Assembly: GCA_026988245.1 (NCBI GenBank)
Contig: JALSLR010000087.1
Coordinates: forward strand, 1-38,239
Direction: 5' to 3'
DNA: 38,239 nucleotides
Source of the DNA: Sulfurimonas sp.
GTDB lineage: Bacteria > Campylobacterota > Campylobacteria > Campylobacterales > Sulfurimonadaceae
The position numbers and the translations under genes were made by a program. Positions 1-8,378 of this stretch are shown one piece after another. Every line of letters starts with the position of its first letter. The first letter of the stretch is position 1. The notes under the pieces are model-generated. The model did not search any database, was not told the origin of the DNA, and worked only from the letters and a program-made list of their open reading frames with translations.

Positions 1-185
1 CAGAAGTTTCTTCTGGTGGGGTCTTAGCATCGGAACTAGACTTTAAGAGTTTAGAATCAAAAAAAATTAAAAATTTATATTTTATAGGTGAAGTGGTTGA
101 TGTTACTGGTGAACTAGGCGGATATAACTTTCAGTGGGCATTGAGTAGTGCTATAATGTGTGCAAATGCTCTCAACTCAATTTGA
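1..185 (+). CDS. HI0933/YhiN-family FAD-dependent oxidoreductase, C-terminal fragment
   Basis: This is the 3' end of a gene that begins before the window. The reading frame opens at base 3 and stops at TGA 183-185, giving about 60 residues. It contains SSGGV, then LYFIGEVVDVTGELGGYNFQ and a WALSSA stretch. That matches the FAD-binding tail of the HI0933/YhiN (BaiN-like) flavoprotein family, in which a GEvlDv-GGYN-QWA signature closes the nucleotide-binding site. The substrate of this family is mostly unknown, so only the flavoprotein assignment is safe. The following gene has its own promoter. Confidence 0.75.
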   Translation, partial: EVSSGGVLASELDFKSLESKKIKNLYFIGEVVDVTGELGGYNFQWALSSAIMCANALNSI

Positions 186-223
186 CTTTAATAAATTTAA
201 TTTATATTTCATATTGTAATGGG

Positions 224-229
224 TACAAT
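224..229 (+). promoter_or_regulatory. -10 box of the outer-membrane protein gene
   Basis: TACAAT preceded by GGG and AT-rich DNA, 32 nt before the ATG at 262. AAGGA at 252-256 is the ribosome binding site. No -35 consensus is seen, as is usual for Campylobacterota sigma-70 promoters. Confidence 0.5.
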
Positions 230-261
230 ATCTCAATAAATAGGCCTAAACAAGGATAGAA

Positions 262-846
262 ATGAAAAATATAATTTTAAAACTAGCAGTACTAAGTGCA
301 TTAATGCTTACAACGGAGGCTTTTGCTTCTCAATATAGATACAATACTAGCTCTTTAGTTGGTATCGAAGGTTCATACAGTTCGTTTGATGTTGAAAATG
401 ATGCGACACCTCCTGTTCGTGAAAAAGTGAAGTTTTCAGGGGTTGGTCTTAAGATAGGAGCACAGACACATAACTATAGAGTATTCTTGAGTGTGAGAAA
501 TAGTTTTATTGATGGGGATTATGATTATGCATATTTTTATGGTGCAGAGGTGCAGTATCTTATGAACTTTTCATCATATGCTAATTTTTTCATAGGCGCA
601 AATGGTGGTGTTGTCAATATGAGATTTGTTGACTCTCTCAATGCTTCTCGAGATGTAGGGGGCACTTACTTTGGTGGTGATCTTGGAGTAAATGTTCACT
701 TAGGCGATAGTGTAGACTTAGAACTAGGTGGAAGAATCATAAAACTTTCAGAAGCGGAATCAACTAATGCCAATGGGTTGACATACAAGTTTGATAATAT
801 TAGTGCTGGATATGCGAGTATTATTTTTAAATACAGTATGGATTAG
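262..846 (+). CDS. Putative outer-membrane beta-barrel protein
   Basis: 194-residue exported protein. A signal peptide is clear: MKN, a hydrophobic stretch, then a likely cut after AFA at about residue 22. The mature part alternates polar and apolar residues, is rich in Gly, Tyr and Phe, and has several short strands such as YFYGAEVQYLMNF and YFGGDLGVNVHL. This fits a small eight-strand barrel of the OmpW/OmpA-like porin type, though I cannot name the family. It does not end in Phe as many barrels do (it ends YSMD). A second exported protein starts 2 nt after its stop, so the two are probably co-transcribed. Confidence 0.6.
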   Translation: MKNIILKLAVLSALMLTTEAFASQYRYNTSSLVGIEGSYSSFDVENDATPPVREKVKFSGVGLKIGAQTHNYRVFLSVRNSFIDGDYDYAYFYGAEVQYLMNFSSYANFFIGANGGVVNMRFVDSLNASRDVGGTYFGGDLGVNVHLGDSVDLELGGRIIKLSEAESTNANGLTYKFDNISAGYASIIFKYSMD

Positions 847-848
847 TA

Positions 849-1178
849 TTGATTAAATTTTTATTATTATGTTTAGTATTTTTACCTACTCTCAATGCTG
901 ATAAGATTTTAAATAAATCTTTAGCCTGTCCAACTATGGACTCTTTACAAAAAGCACCGCTTGGTGATGATTATTTAAACCTAAATATGTACGCTATAGC
1001 ACATGGTTGTGAAATTTTGTATCGTGATGCTCAGATTCATGTTATTGGGTATGATCCTAGAAACACTCAAACTATATATCTTGAAGTAGTGAATAAAAAA
1101 ACGGGAAAGAAACTCTTTATAAAAAAATCTCAAGTTCAAATAGAACAAGGTGGGAAGAAAGCAAATTATAGGTTTTAA
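849..1178 (+). CDS. Small exported protein of unknown function
   Basis: 109 residues from a TTG start, 2 nt after the stop of the preceding barrel gene. No ATG gives a full signal sequence, and TTG places MIKFLLLCLVFLPTLNA at the N-terminus, a typical signal peptide cut after NA. The mature part holds two cysteines (ACP and HGC), which could form a periplasmic disulfide, and a basic C-terminus. I do not recognise the family. The tight spacing suggests it works with, or is simply expressed with, the upstream outer-membrane protein. Confidence 0.55.
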   Translation: MIKFLLLCLVFLPTLNADKILNKSLACPTMDSLQKAPLGDDYLNLNMYAIAHGCEILYRDAQIHVIGYDPRNTQTIYLEVVNKKTGKKLFIKKSQVQIEQGGKKANYRF

Positions 1179-1189
1179 ATTGCTAAAAA

Positions 1190-1265
1190 TGGTGCTCACA
1201 ACTGGACTCGAACCAGTGACTCTTACCTTGTCGAGGTAATACTCTACCAACTGAGTTATGCGAGC
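1190..1265 (-). tRNA. tRNA-Val (anticodon GAC)
   Basis: A complete 76-nt cloverleaf read on the minus strand, with CCA encoded at 1190-1192. Acceptor GCTCGCA pairs with TGTGAGC (one G-T pair), the D-stem is ACTC/GAGT, the anticodon stem is TTACC/GGTAA, and the T-arm is ACTGG-TTCGAGT-CCAGT. The seven-base anticodon loop is TCGACAA, so the anticodon is GAC (Val, codons GTC/GTT). The base at position 33 is C instead of the near-invariant U. A possible -10 box TAAAAT lies at 1287-1282 on the minus strand. Confidence 0.93.
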
Positions 1266-1332
1266 ACATAACAACAAAAGAATTTTACCAAATTAGTCTT
1301 AAATTTTATATAGTTTTTAGGTGCAATATGGG

Positions 1333-1338
1333 TATAAT
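1333..1338 (+). promoter_or_regulatory. -10 box of pckA
   Basis: TATAAT in the context GGGTATAATTG, with an AT-rich upstream tract. The ribosome binding site AGAGGG is at 1357-1362, 6 nt before the ATG at 1369, which favours that start over the in-frame ATG at 1375. Confidence 0.65.
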
Positions 1339-1368
1339 TGCAAATATTAATACCATAGAGGGTAAATT

Positions 1369-2955
1369 ATGAAGATGTCAGAGTTAGAAGATATTGGTTT
1401 AAAAAATGTTGGAAAGGTTTTTCATAATCTTAATTATGATGAACTTATCCAACATGAATTAGATAACAATGAGTGTGCTGTTACTAAAAAAGGTGCAACA
1501 GCTGTTGATACTGGTGTATTTACAGGTCGTAGTCCTAAAGATAAGTATTTTGTAGATCGTGATCCTTCAAATAAATATATTGCTTGGGGTGATGTAAATC
1601 AAAAAGTATCTGCGGAAGTTTTTGATGAACTTTTAGAACTAGCACAAGAACAATTATCGAACAAAGACCTTTATGTCACAGATGTATTTTGTGGTTCCTC
1701 TGCAGCTTCTAAGCGTTCAGTTCGTTTTGTTACTGAGATAGCATGGCAGTCTCATTTTGTTAAAAATATGTTTATACGTCCTACTCCTGCTGAATTAGAA
1801 GTATTTAGCTCGGATTTTACAGTGCTTAATGCTTGTAAAACTGTTAATGACAAATGGAAAGAACATGGACTAAACTCAGAAGTGTTTGTGCTTTTTGATG
1901 TTGAGAGAAACCTATGTATAATCGGTGGAACATGGTATGGTGGTGAGTTGAAAAAAGGTATCTTTTCAATGATGAACTACTGGCTTCCATTGGAGGGTAA
2001 ACTTTCAATGCACTGTTCAGCAAATGTTGGTGAACGTGGGGATACTGCACTCTTTTTTGGACTCAGTGGTACGGGTAAAACTACGCTTTCAACTGACCCG
2101 CATAGAGCTTTAATCGGTGATGATGAACATGGTTGGGATAACTATGGTGTTTTCAACTTTGAGGGTGGATGTTATGCTAAGGTAATCAACCTAGATGGAA
2201 AAAGTGAACCTGAAATTTATAACGCTATCCGTACAGATGCTCTTTTGGAAAATGTAGTGATGTATGGCGAGGGTGAAGTTGATTATGAAGATAGTTCTAA
2301 AACAGAAAATACTCGTGTATCTTACCCAATAGAGCATATAGAAAATCATAAAACAGACCTCATGGCTGGTCATCCTGAAAATATTATCTTTTTAACAGCA
2401 GATGCATTTGGGGTATTGCCTCCAGTATCTAAACTGACTCGAGAACAAGCAATGTATTACTTTTTGAGTGGATACACAGCTAAAGTTGCTGGAACTGAAC
2501 GTGGTATCACTGAGCCTGTTGCAACTTTCTCGGCTTGTTTTGGTGAAGCATTTTTACCATTACATCCAACAGTATACGCAAAACTTCTTGGCAGAAAAAT
2601 TGATGAACATAATGTAAATGTATACCTTGTAAATACAGGCTGGACAGGTGGTGTTTATGGTGTTGGGCATAGAATGAGCATCAAAGATACTCGTTCATGC
2701 ATCAACGCTATTTTAGATGGAAGCATCCAAAAAAGTGAGTTTGATACTACTAAAACATTTAGACTTCATGTTCCTAAAACTCTTGGAGATATTAACCCAG
2801 AGATTTTAAACCCTCGTAATGCTTGGGCAAACAAAGCTGAGTTTGATAAAACTAGAGATACTTTAGCTGATATGTTTGTTGAGAACTTTAAGAAATATCA
2901 GACTGCAGATGCTGAGTTTGATTATTCAGAAGCAGGACCAAAAGTAGGAAGTTAA
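1369..2955 (+). CDS. pckA: Phosphoenolpyruvate carboxykinase (ATP)
   Basis: 528 residues, normal length for the ATP-dependent family. It converts oxaloacetate and ATP to PEP, CO2 and ADP in the cytoplasm, the entry to gluconeogenesis. Visible motifs: substrate-binding [10 protein letters not shown] at 51-60, kinase P-loop [10 protein letters not shown] at 231-240, the metal and nucleotide region GDDEHGW just after it, and an intact C-terminal nucleotide domain. In bacteria that fix CO2 through the reverse TCA cycle this enzyme links C4 acids to sugars; that role here is an inference from the likely organism. The gene is monocistronic with its own promoter and a terminator overlapping its stop codon. 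Confidence 0.97.
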   Translation: MKMSELEDIGLKNVGKVFHNLNYDELIQHELDNNECAVTKKGATAVDTGVFTGRSPKDKYFVDRDPSNKYIAWGDVNQKVSAEVFDELLELAQEQLSNKDLYVTDVFCGSSAASKRSVRFVTEIAWQSHFVKNMFIRPTPAELEVFSSDFTVLNACKTVNDKWKEHGLNSEVFVLFDVERNLCIIGGTWYGGELKKGIFSMMNYWLPLEGKLSMHCSANVGERGDTALFFGLSGTGKTTLSTDPHRALIGDDEHGWDNYGVFNFEGGCYAKVINLDGKSEPEIYNAIRTDALLENVVMYGEGEVDYEDSSKTENTRVSYPIEHIENHKTDLMAGHPENIIFLTADAFGVLPPVSKLTREQAMYYFLSGYTAKVAGTERGITEPVATFSACFGEAFLPLHPTVYAKLLGRKIDEHNVNVYLVNTGWTGGVYGVGHRMSIKDTRSCINAILDGSIQKSEFDTTKTFRLHVPKTLGDINPEILNPRNAWANKAEFDKTRDTLADMFVENFKKYQTADAEFDYSEAGPKVGS

Positions 2956-2966
2956 ATTCCTACTTT
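2941..2966 (+). terminator. Intrinsic terminator of pckA
   Basis: A perfect 10-bp stem (2941-2950 with 2957-2966), a 6-nt loop holding the pckA stop codon, then a T-rich tail TTCTTTTT. The stem also covers the stop codon of the convergent dedA-type gene, but the other side has no T-run, so it works mainly for pckA. Confidence 0.8.
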
Positions 2967-3523
2967 TTCTTTTTAGTAGCTTTTTCCATATATAACCATA
3001 AACTTCCACCAAAGACTACTAAAACAACCGGTGCTATCCAAGGTTTTTCACCTATGAGTTCGGCTACTTTCATCAATGGAGCTCCAGAATAGTAACTTCC
3101 AAAACCAACACTTAATGCCCAAATAGCTGAACTACCTACATTTAAGATACTAAACTTTTTAAAGTCATACTTTGTAAGACCGATGGCGATAGGTATAAGA
3201 GTTTTTATACCATATACATATTTTTGTATTAATATTATCCATGAACCATACTTTTTCATCATGATATGTGAAAGTGCAAGTTTTCGTCTGTGTTTACGTA
3301 TACCCTCCATCATCATACTCTTTTGGTATCTTGCCATATAAAAAAGCATCACATCACCTAAGGCATTTGCAACAAACGCCACTGCTATGGATGCCTCGAT
3401 ATCCATTTTCCCCATATAGGAGAGTACCCCTGCACCAACAAGTGCTACAAATCCACCCCCAAGTGAGTATAAAAATAAGCCTATATATCCATAGGTTGCT
3501 AGGTTACTAAATGTATCTTCCAA
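2960..3523 (-). CDS. DedA/VTT-family membrane protein
   Basis: 187 residues with about five hydrophobic segments. The conserved core is recognisable: FVANALGDVMLFYMARY followed by a basic stretch, and YGIKTLIPIAIGLTKYDFKKF, which corresponds to the RfxPgvRtlvplpAG motif of DedA proteins. DedA/VTT proteins sit in the inner membrane and several act as lipid scramblases or undecaprenyl-phosphate flippases; which lipid this one moves cannot be told. The start is supported by AAGGAG in the 16-nt gap after uvrB, so it is co-transcribed with uvrB. The protein ends in a run of lysines. Confidence 0.85.
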   Translation of the reverse strand: MEDTFSNLATYGYIGLFLYSLGGGFVALVGAGVLSYMGKMDIEASIAVAFVANALGDVMLFYMARYQKSMMMEGIRKHRRKLALSHIMMKKYGSWIILIQKYVYGIKTLIPIAIGLTKYDFKKFSILNVGSSAIWALSVGFGSYYSGAPLMKVAELIGEKPWIAPVVLVVFGGSLWLYMEKATKKKK

Positions 3524-3539
3524 AAAATCTCCTTGATTT

Positions 3540-5528
3540 TTATAATTTCTTTATTTTCATTATTTCGTCACGAAGACGAGCTGCTTCTTCAAAGTTTAAC
3601 TCTTTTGCAGCTTTTTTCATCTTTAGCATCAATTCTTTAGTTAAAGCCTTTTTTTCTCTTGGAGGCATTTTATCCATTTTTTTATGCTTTTGGTAAATAT
3701 CACCATAATCTTCTACTTTTAAATTAGCATCTAACTTACGAATAGTAGTAGTTGGTGTTATTCCATGCTTTTTATTATGTGCTTCTTGAATCTTCCTTCT
3801 AGAACTTGTTGTATCAATTGCTTTTTGCATAGATTTAGTGATTTTATTTGCATAAAGGATAACGCGACCATTCGCATTTCTTGCTCCACGACCGATAGTT
3901 TGTATAAGAGCGGTTTCACTTCTTAAAAAACCCTCCTTGTCTGCATCGAGAATAGCTACTAAGCTCACCTCTGGTAAGTCTAACCCTTCACGTAAAAGAT
4001 TGATTCCTATGAGTACATCAAATTCACCAACTCTTAAGGCCCGAATGATTTGGTTTCTTTCTATGGTATCGATATCTGAATGCATATACTGAACCTTTAT
4101 GCCTAAGTCTGCTAAGTACTTAGTTAGGGCTTCTGCCATTTTTTTTGTAAGGACAGTTATGAGTATACGTTCATTTTTAGCTGCGATTTCTATAATTTCA
4201 TCATGGATGTCTTCAACTTGGTTATCTGAAGTTTTGATCTCTAGTATTGGGTCAAGTAGGCCTGTTGGCCGGATAATTTGATGTGCAACTTCGCTAGACA
4301 TCTCTAACTCATACTCAGCTGGAGTAGCTGAAACAAAAAGATAATGGGGCGCTTTGTTTATATATTCATCAGCCATAAGTGGTCTGTTGTCTAGTGCTGA
4401 GGGCAGTCTAAAACCATACTCAACTAAAACCTCTTTTCTCGCTCTATCCCCAGCGTACATACCACGATATTGAGGGAGCGAAACATGGCTTTCATCAACT
4501 ATGACAAGATAGTCCTGATTTCTTTGTGCAAAATAGTCAAGCAGGGTAAAAGGAGCTTCCCCTGGTTTTTTATCAGTGAGAAGTCTTGAGTAATTTTCAA
4601 CCCCCTTGCACATACCAGTAGTTTGAAGCATTTCTAAATCAAACTCTACTCTTTGTTTAAGGCGTTGATGCTCCAATAACTTACCCTCTTTGGTGAAGTA
4701 TGCAAGTCTATCATCCAGTTCTTCTTCTATGCGTTTGATAGCTCGTGCCATTTTTGTTTGACCTACGCTAAACTGACTCGTAGCATAGATAGTAAATTTT
4801 TTATGATTTTCAAGTTTTTTTCCATCAATCACTTCAAAAGTATAGATAGCCTCTATCTCATCGCCAAAAAATTCTATGCGTATAGCTTCTTGTTCAAAGT
4901 AGGGTGGGTAGATATCTAAACTTTCTCCATTTACTCTTATATGCCCACTATCAAAGTAACTGTCATTTCTGGCATAACCCATCTCCACTAAACGAAGTAA
5001 AAGCTTTTTTTGATTTATCTCATCACCAACTTCTAAAGCTTGCACCATATTTAAGTATTCTTCAGGATCACCAAGACCATAGTTAGCTGATACTGAGGCT
5101 ATAACTATAACATCATCATAGGAGAGGAGGTTTGCAGTTGAAGAGAGTCGCATACGTTCTAGTTCATCATTTATCGCACTATCTTTTTCGATGAACAAGT
5201 CTTGTCTAGGGATGTAAGCTTCGGGTTGGTAGTAATCATAGTACGACACAAAATACTCAACATGATTGTTAGGGAAAAACTGACGAAACTCAGAGTATAA
5301 CTGAGCAGCTAAGGTTTTGTTATGTGTCATAATAATGGTCGGCATCTTCACATTTTCTATGATTTTGGCCATAGTATATGTTTTACCACTCCCGGTCACC
5401 CCTTCAAGTGTCTGGTATCGGTTTCCCTTGAGGATAGATTCAGTCAATTTTTTTATGGCTGTTGGCTGATCTCCAGCAGGTTTATAGGGAGTATGCGCTT
5501 TAAAATTTATATCTTTTTTCATTGGCAT
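3540..5528 (-). CDS. uvrB: UvrABC system protein B
   Basis: 662 residues, the usual length. UvrB is the helicase-like damage-verification subunit of nucleotide excision repair: it is loaded by UvrA and recruits UvrC. Walker A GVTGSGKT is at 43-50, the beta-hairpin region rich in Tyr ([15 protein letters not shown]) at about 95-110, the DEAD-like box is DESH, helicase motif VI is QTIGRGARN, and a UVR domain ([12 protein letters not shown]) closes the protein and would bind UvrC. There are two candidate ATGs (5528 and 5522). No Shine-Dalgarno precedes either, and the -10 box sits 7 nt before the second, so translation may begin at Met3 on a leaderless mRNA. Confidence 0.97.
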   Translation of the reverse strand: MPMKKDINFKAHTPYKPAGDQPTAIKKLTESILKGNRYQTLEGVTGSGKTYTMAKIIENVKMPTIIMTHNKTLAAQLYSEFRQFFPNNHVEYFVSYYDYYQPEAYIPRQDLFIEKDSAINDELERMRLSSTANLLSYDDVIVIASVSANYGLGDPEEYLNMVQALEVGDEINQKKLLLRLVEMGYARNDSYFDSGHIRVNGESLDIYPPYFEQEAIRIEFFGDEIEAIYTFEVIDGKKLENHKKFTIYATSQFSVGQTKMARAIKRIEEELDDRLAYFTKEGKLLEHQRLKQRVEFDLEMLQTTGMCKGVENYSRLLTDKKPGEAPFTLLDYFAQRNQDYLVIVDESHVSLPQYRGMYAGDRARKEVLVEYGFRLPSALDNRPLMADEYINKAPHYLFVSATPAEYELEMSSEVAHQIIRPTGLLDPILEIKTSDNQVEDIHDEIIEIAAKNERILITVLTKKMAEALTKYLADLGIKVQYMHSDIDTIERNQIIRALRVGEFDVLIGINLLREGLDLPEVSLVAILDADKEGFLRSETALIQTIGRGARNANGRVILYANKITKSMQKAIDTTSSRRKIQEAHNKKHGITPTTTIRKLDANLKVEDYGDIYQKHKKMDKMPPREKKALTKELMLKMKKAAKELNFEEAARLRDEIMKIKKL

Positions 5529-5529
5529 A

Positions 5530-5535
5530 ATTATA
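5530..5535 (-). promoter_or_regulatory. -10 box of uvrB (candidate leaderless promoter)
   Basis: TATAAT on the minus strand. Its 3' end is 1 nt from the first uvrB ATG (5528) and 7 nt from the second ATG (5522). Transcription normally starts 6-7 nt after the box, so the mRNA would begin at about the second ATG. Confidence 0.45.
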
Positions 5536-5677
5536 ACTAAAATTGGGGCTATGGCTGTTTATCAACTCACAAATGTTAAGTACTTTTGCTATAACAACCT
5601 TATCTGTAGTCTCTGTATCAGCTTGCGATAAGAGAGAATGAGATTATTAAAAATAAATACTATCGTAGTTATTATGA

Positions 5678-5683
5678 TACAAT
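5678..5683 (+). promoter_or_regulatory. -10 box of the small-gene cluster
   Basis: TACAAT in TATGATACAATTT. AGAGGG at 5702-5707 serves as ribosome binding site for the ATG at 5717. The rest of the 188-nt gap from uvrB shows no other clear signal. Confidence 0.5.
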
Positions 5684-5716
5684 TTAGGATTAATTTACTT
5701 TAGAGGGAAAATAAGT

Positions 5717-6133
5717 ATGGGTTCAGAAGTAGAAGTGAGGATAAACGCAGAGGTAAATAGAGCATATTATACTTTTGAAAGATATAAGGTGGAGGCAACC
5801 TTTGCTTTAGTGTATCATGAAAAAGAATTGAGCTTAGAAGAGTTAGGAAGTTTTGTTCGTATTAGTGATAGGTTTGTAAAGTTGGATGAAAATTATTTTT
5901 TTGTGCTCTATCATTTTACAGGAGCAGAGGAGGCATCTAAGGCTTCTCAAAATTTACTGCTAAAATTAGACAATTACTTTCACAATACAACTACATGTAT
6001 AGCGATAGATAATTTTAACATTGCTAATAATACTAAAGTAGTCTTGCACAGGTTAAAGCAAATTATTAAAGAGACTAGAAAAAACTCTTTTACAAGAATA
6101 GAATATGAAGATATTCTTGATTCATATATATAA
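5717..6133 (+). CDS. Unknown protein, possibly a degenerate nucleotidyl-cyclase-fold domain
   Basis: 138 residues, soluble, no signal peptide. I do not recognise it with certainty. Its order of elements recalls a GGDEF/cyclase fold without the active loop: FERYKVEATFALVYHE (first helix and strand), FVRISDRFVKLDENYFFVLY (the hairpin where GGDEF would be), a central helix, CIAIDNFN (the strand usually reading SIGIA), and a last helix with LKQIIKETRKNSFTRIE, like the end of GGDEF domains. No GGDEF, metal-binding or RxxD residues are present, so it would be inactive, perhaps a regulator. It has its own promoter and lies 17 nt ahead of a coiled-coil gene. Confidence 0.4.
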   Translation: MGSEVEVRINAEVNRAYYTFERYKVEATFALVYHEKELSLEELGSFVRISDRFVKLDENYFFVLYHFTGAEEASKASQNLLLKLDNYFHNTTTCIAIDNFNIANNTKVVLHRLKQIIKETRKNSFTRIEYEDILDSYI

Positions 6134-6138
6134 TATGG

Positions 6139-6144
6139 TAAAAT
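6139..6144 (+). promoter_or_regulatory. -10 box of the coiled-coil gene (candidate leaderless promoter)
   Basis: TAAAAT followed by exactly 6 nt (TTTACA) and the ATG at 6151. No Shine-Dalgarno lies in the 17-nt gap. The predicted transcription start coincides with the start codon. Confidence 0.4.
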
Positions 6145-6150
6145 TTTACA

Positions 6151-6378
6151 ATGGAAAATAAAACTACTTTAGAAAAACTCAGTGATAAGATTTCAACACT
6201 TTTAGCTCAGTTTCATTCTCTAAAATCTGAGAACGAAATGCTAAGAAGAGAACTCACAGTTTTAAAAACAGAGCGTGAAACTAAAGAGGTAGAGATACAA
6301 AAACTCATAGAAGAAAATACCTTAAAAGATATGGAAATAGAAGAGATTGCAAATAATATAGAAAATATTTTAGGTTAA
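6151..6378 (+). CDS. Small coiled-coil protein
   Basis: 75 residues, almost entirely a predicted coiled coil with heptad-like Leu and Ile spacing (LEKLSDKISTLLAQFHSLKS, then ENEMLRRELTVLK). Strongly charged, no membrane segment. Size and character resemble ZapB-type cell-division coiled coils, and the next gene, 2 nt away, resembles ZapA. This pairing is suggestive but not proof. It may be translated from a leaderless mRNA as well as from read-through of the previous gene. Confidence 0.6.
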   Translation: MENKTTLEKLSDKISTLLAQFHSLKSENEMLRRELTVLKTERETKEVEIQKLIEENTLKDMEIEEIANNIENILG

Positions 6379-6380
6379 AA

Positions 6381-6602
6381 ATGAGTACAAAAATAGCACT
6401 AAAAGTAGGTGGAAAAAGATTTGATGTTGATGTTGAAGATGATTTTGCCATTTTCTTAAATGAACAAATGGCAATTGATTTTAAAATAGATGCAAACAAT
6501 GAGATAAAAACTTTACTTCAAGCCTATATACGTAAGAGCCACAACTTATTTATTCAAGAACAAAATATTCAAGATATTTTAGAAGAATGTGAAAATTTAT
6601 AA
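6381..6602 (+). CDS. ZapA-like small protein (tentative)
   Basis: 73 residues, starting 2 nt after the coiled-coil gene. The N-terminal KIALKVGGKRFDVDVEDD resembles the opening beta-hairpin of ZapA (vkigGreY-v), followed by two helices, as in ZapA, which bundles FtsZ filaments at midcell. The protein is shorter than most ZapA and the similarity is judged by eye, so it may be an unrelated small protein. Its stop is 52 nt before tRNA-Arg, which has its own -10 box. Confidence 0.4.
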   Translation: MSTKIALKVGGKRFDVDVEDDFAIFLNEQMAIDFKIDANNEIKTLLQAYIRKSHNLFIQEQNIQDILEECENL

Positions 6603-6621
6603 TATTATAAGTTAAGCATGA

Positions 6622-6627
6622 TATAAT
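6622..6627 (+). promoter_or_regulatory. -10 box of tRNA-Arg
   Basis: TATAAT in ATGATATAATTTC, 28 nt before the mature 5' end of tRNA-Arg. Confidence 0.55.
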
Positions 6628-6654
6628 TTCATCCTCTCAAAATAGAGACAATGT

Positions 6655-6731
6655 GCGTTCGTAGCTCAGCTGGATAGAGCACCGGTTTGCGGTACCGGCG
6701 GTCAGGGATTCGAATTCCTTCGAGCGCACCA
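6655..6731 (+). tRNA. tRNA-Arg (anticodon GCG)
   Basis: A complete 77-nt cloverleaf with CCA encoded (6729-6731). Acceptor GCGTTCG pairs with CGAGCGC, D-stem GCTC/GAGC, anticodon stem CCGGT/ACCGG with loop TTGCGGT, T-arm AGGGA-TTCGAAT-TCCTT. U33 is present. It lies directly ahead of the AAA ATPase gene, a typical entry site for acquired DNA, but I found no repeat of its 3' end further along. Confidence 0.95.
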
Positions 6732-6872
6732 CTCTTAAACTCCTTAATTATCGACTCCATATCACTTTTACATATTTTTTAATTAAGTCAAAATCTATAT
6801 AAACGATTTATTATAAAGTATGCTTCATAATAAATATGCTATTATTCTCAATAGACTACATAAGGAAAAGAG

Positions 6873-8063
6873 ATGGAACTTCAAGTATTGTTTAAAATAT
6901 CAGCACAAATATTTTCAAGAGAGATACCAACATACAGAAGATGGCTCTACTCAAAGATAGATTTTTCGGGCAAGATGATAGGTATTAAAGGTCCAAGAGG
7001 TGCGGGAAAAAGTACAATACTCCTCCAGTATGCTTCAAGTCTTGATATGCCCTCATCTAAAAAACTGTATGTTAGTTGTGACCATCCAGCCATGAGTGGG
7101 GTAAGTATTTACGACCTTGCTGAGAGTTTCTATGCTAGAGGAGGAAAGCTCCTTATAATAGATGAAATTCATAAACGAGAGAGTTTTGCTAAAGAGCTAA
7201 AAGCTATCTATGATGTATTTGATTTGCAAATTATCTTTTCTGGCTCATCTGCTTTGCATATTGACAACTCCATTGTAGATTTATCAAGAAGAGCTGTTGT
7301 TTATAATCTTGGGGTACTTTCACTAAGAGAGTTTTGTGAACTTCAAACAGGTGAAATATTTGAGAGTTATACTTTAGATGAACTTGTGAACAATCATACT
7401 GAGATAGCAACAAAAATTATGTCAAAGATAAGACCACTAGAACAGTTTAATGATTATCTCACTTTTGGGTGTTATCCATTTTATAAAAATTCACTTATTG
7501 AGTACCCTCAAAAACTCACCGAGGTAATAAATATCACAATAGACTCTGATCTATCTACTATATATAAAATAGACCCATCAAAACTGGACAAACTAAAAAA
7601 AATCATCTATATGCTCTGCTCAACTAAACCCTTTGAGTTAAACATCTCTAAACTAAGTTCTGCTGTTGGAGCTTCTTGGATAACACTCTCTAAATACCTA
7701 GAGAGAATGGATGCAGGGAGTCTCATCCATATTGTAAGAGCAGGAAGTGGCATGAGAGCTGTGAATAAACCTGATAAGCTACTCTTGGATAATCCAAACC
7801 TTTTTACAGTGCTTTGTGCATCTGGAAATATTGGAGCAATAAGGGAGAGTTTTTTTGTGTCGCAGACATCACTTGGGCATCAAGTGCATTTTCATAATAA
7901 AGGTGATTTCATTATAGATGAAAAAAGAGTTTTTGAGATAGGTGGTGCTTCAAAAGATGCTCATCAATTAGAGGATAATTCAAATGGATATATTGTCTCA
8001 GATGATATTGAGATCGGTTTTGAGAATAAAATACCACTCTATCTTTTTGGATTTTTATATTAG
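6873..8063 (+). CDS. AAA_14/DUF4143-family ATPase
   Basis: 396 residues. Walker A GPRGAGKST at 40-48, Walker B LLIIDEIH at 93-100, sensor FSGSSA at 122-127 and paired Arg 139-140 identify the STAND/MNS-like AAA_14 ATPase. The C-terminal half has a winged-helix-like part (residues about 230-290) and a DUF4143-type end with FEIGGASKD, a weak trace of the PD-(D/E)xK fold. These proteins are widespread, often horizontally moved, and their function is not settled. AAGGA at 6862-6866 supports the start. The gene stands alone between tRNA-Arg and a mobile element, and the stretch 6732-6872 ahead of it holds only short AT-rich inverted repeats. Confidence 0.85.
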   Translation: MELQVLFKISAQIFSREIPTYRRWLYSKIDFSGKMIGIKGPRGAGKSTILLQYASSLDMPSSKKLYVSCDHPAMSGVSIYDLAESFYARGGKLLIIDEIHKRESFAKELKAIYDVFDLQIIFSGSSALHIDNSIVDLSRRAVVYNLGVLSLREFCELQTGEIFESYTLDELVNNHTEIATKIMSKIRPLEQFNDYLTFGCYPFYKNSLIEYPQKLTEVINITIDSDLSTIYKIDPSKLDKLKKIIYMLCSTKPFELNISKLSSAVGASWITLSKYLERMDAGSLIHIVRAGSGMRAVNKPDKLLLDNPNLFTVLCASGNIGAIRESFFVSQTSLGHQVHFHNKGDFIIDEKRVFEIGGASKDAHQLEDNSNGYIVSDDIEIGFENKIPLYLFGFLY

Positions 8064-8085
8064 AATTATTTGGTTTTTTATATAA

Positions 8086-8350
8086 GGGCACCTCTAAAAA
8101 CCCTTGTATCCTCAGCATTATAGCAGATATGCTAATACAAGGCGAAAATTCGCAGGAGCTACTAGTAGCTTCAAGAGTTTTTAACGCAGTAGTAGTGTAT
8201 CTGCTATAATGCCCATAGGGAGCCAAAAAGAGAGGCAATCTTGCGTCAAAATTTTTCATCACCGTAGCTATGGCTATGGTTCAAAAAAAGTTTTGCACAA
8301 TCTTACCTCTCTTTTTGGCTCTGAGGATATAAGGGTTTTTAGAGGTGCCC
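8086..8350 (+). mobile_element. MITE-like element, copy 1 (complete, 265 bp)
   Basis: Terminal inverted repeats of 30 bp (8086-8115 and 8321-8350, 29 of 30 matching, ends GGGCACCTCT) enclose two inverted-repeat hairpins. The first has arms 8115-8129 and 8198-8212 and extends imperfectly inwards; the second has arms 8221-8235 and 8306-8320, also extending imperfectly to a short loop near 8270. The element is flanked by ATAA on both sides (8082-8085 and 8351-8354), a likely 4-bp target duplication. It carries no transposase. A near-identical inverted copy begins at 38117. It accounts for most of the gap between the ATPase and the J-domain gene. Confidence 0.85.
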
Positions 8351-8378
8351 ATAATTAAATAAACAATAAAAAATCTGA

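Noticed and set aside
981-1277. A 98-codon minus-strand frame spanning tRNA-Val.
   Set aside because: It runs through a complete tRNA gene and antisense to an exported protein gene, with no supporting signal.
6742-6790. CTTAATTA and TAATTAAG inverted repeat after tRNA-Arg, as an attachment site or terminator.
   Set aside because: The arms are 8 bp of pure A/T with a loop of about 30 nt, expected by chance in such AT-rich DNA, and no tRNA 3'-end copy was found further on.
7912-8262. A 116-codon minus-strand frame covering the end of the ATPase gene and half of the mobile element.
   Set aside because: It is antisense to the ATPase and its N-terminal half is translated hairpin sequence of the element. 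No ribosome binding site or family resemblance; such frames arise wherever the element lands.
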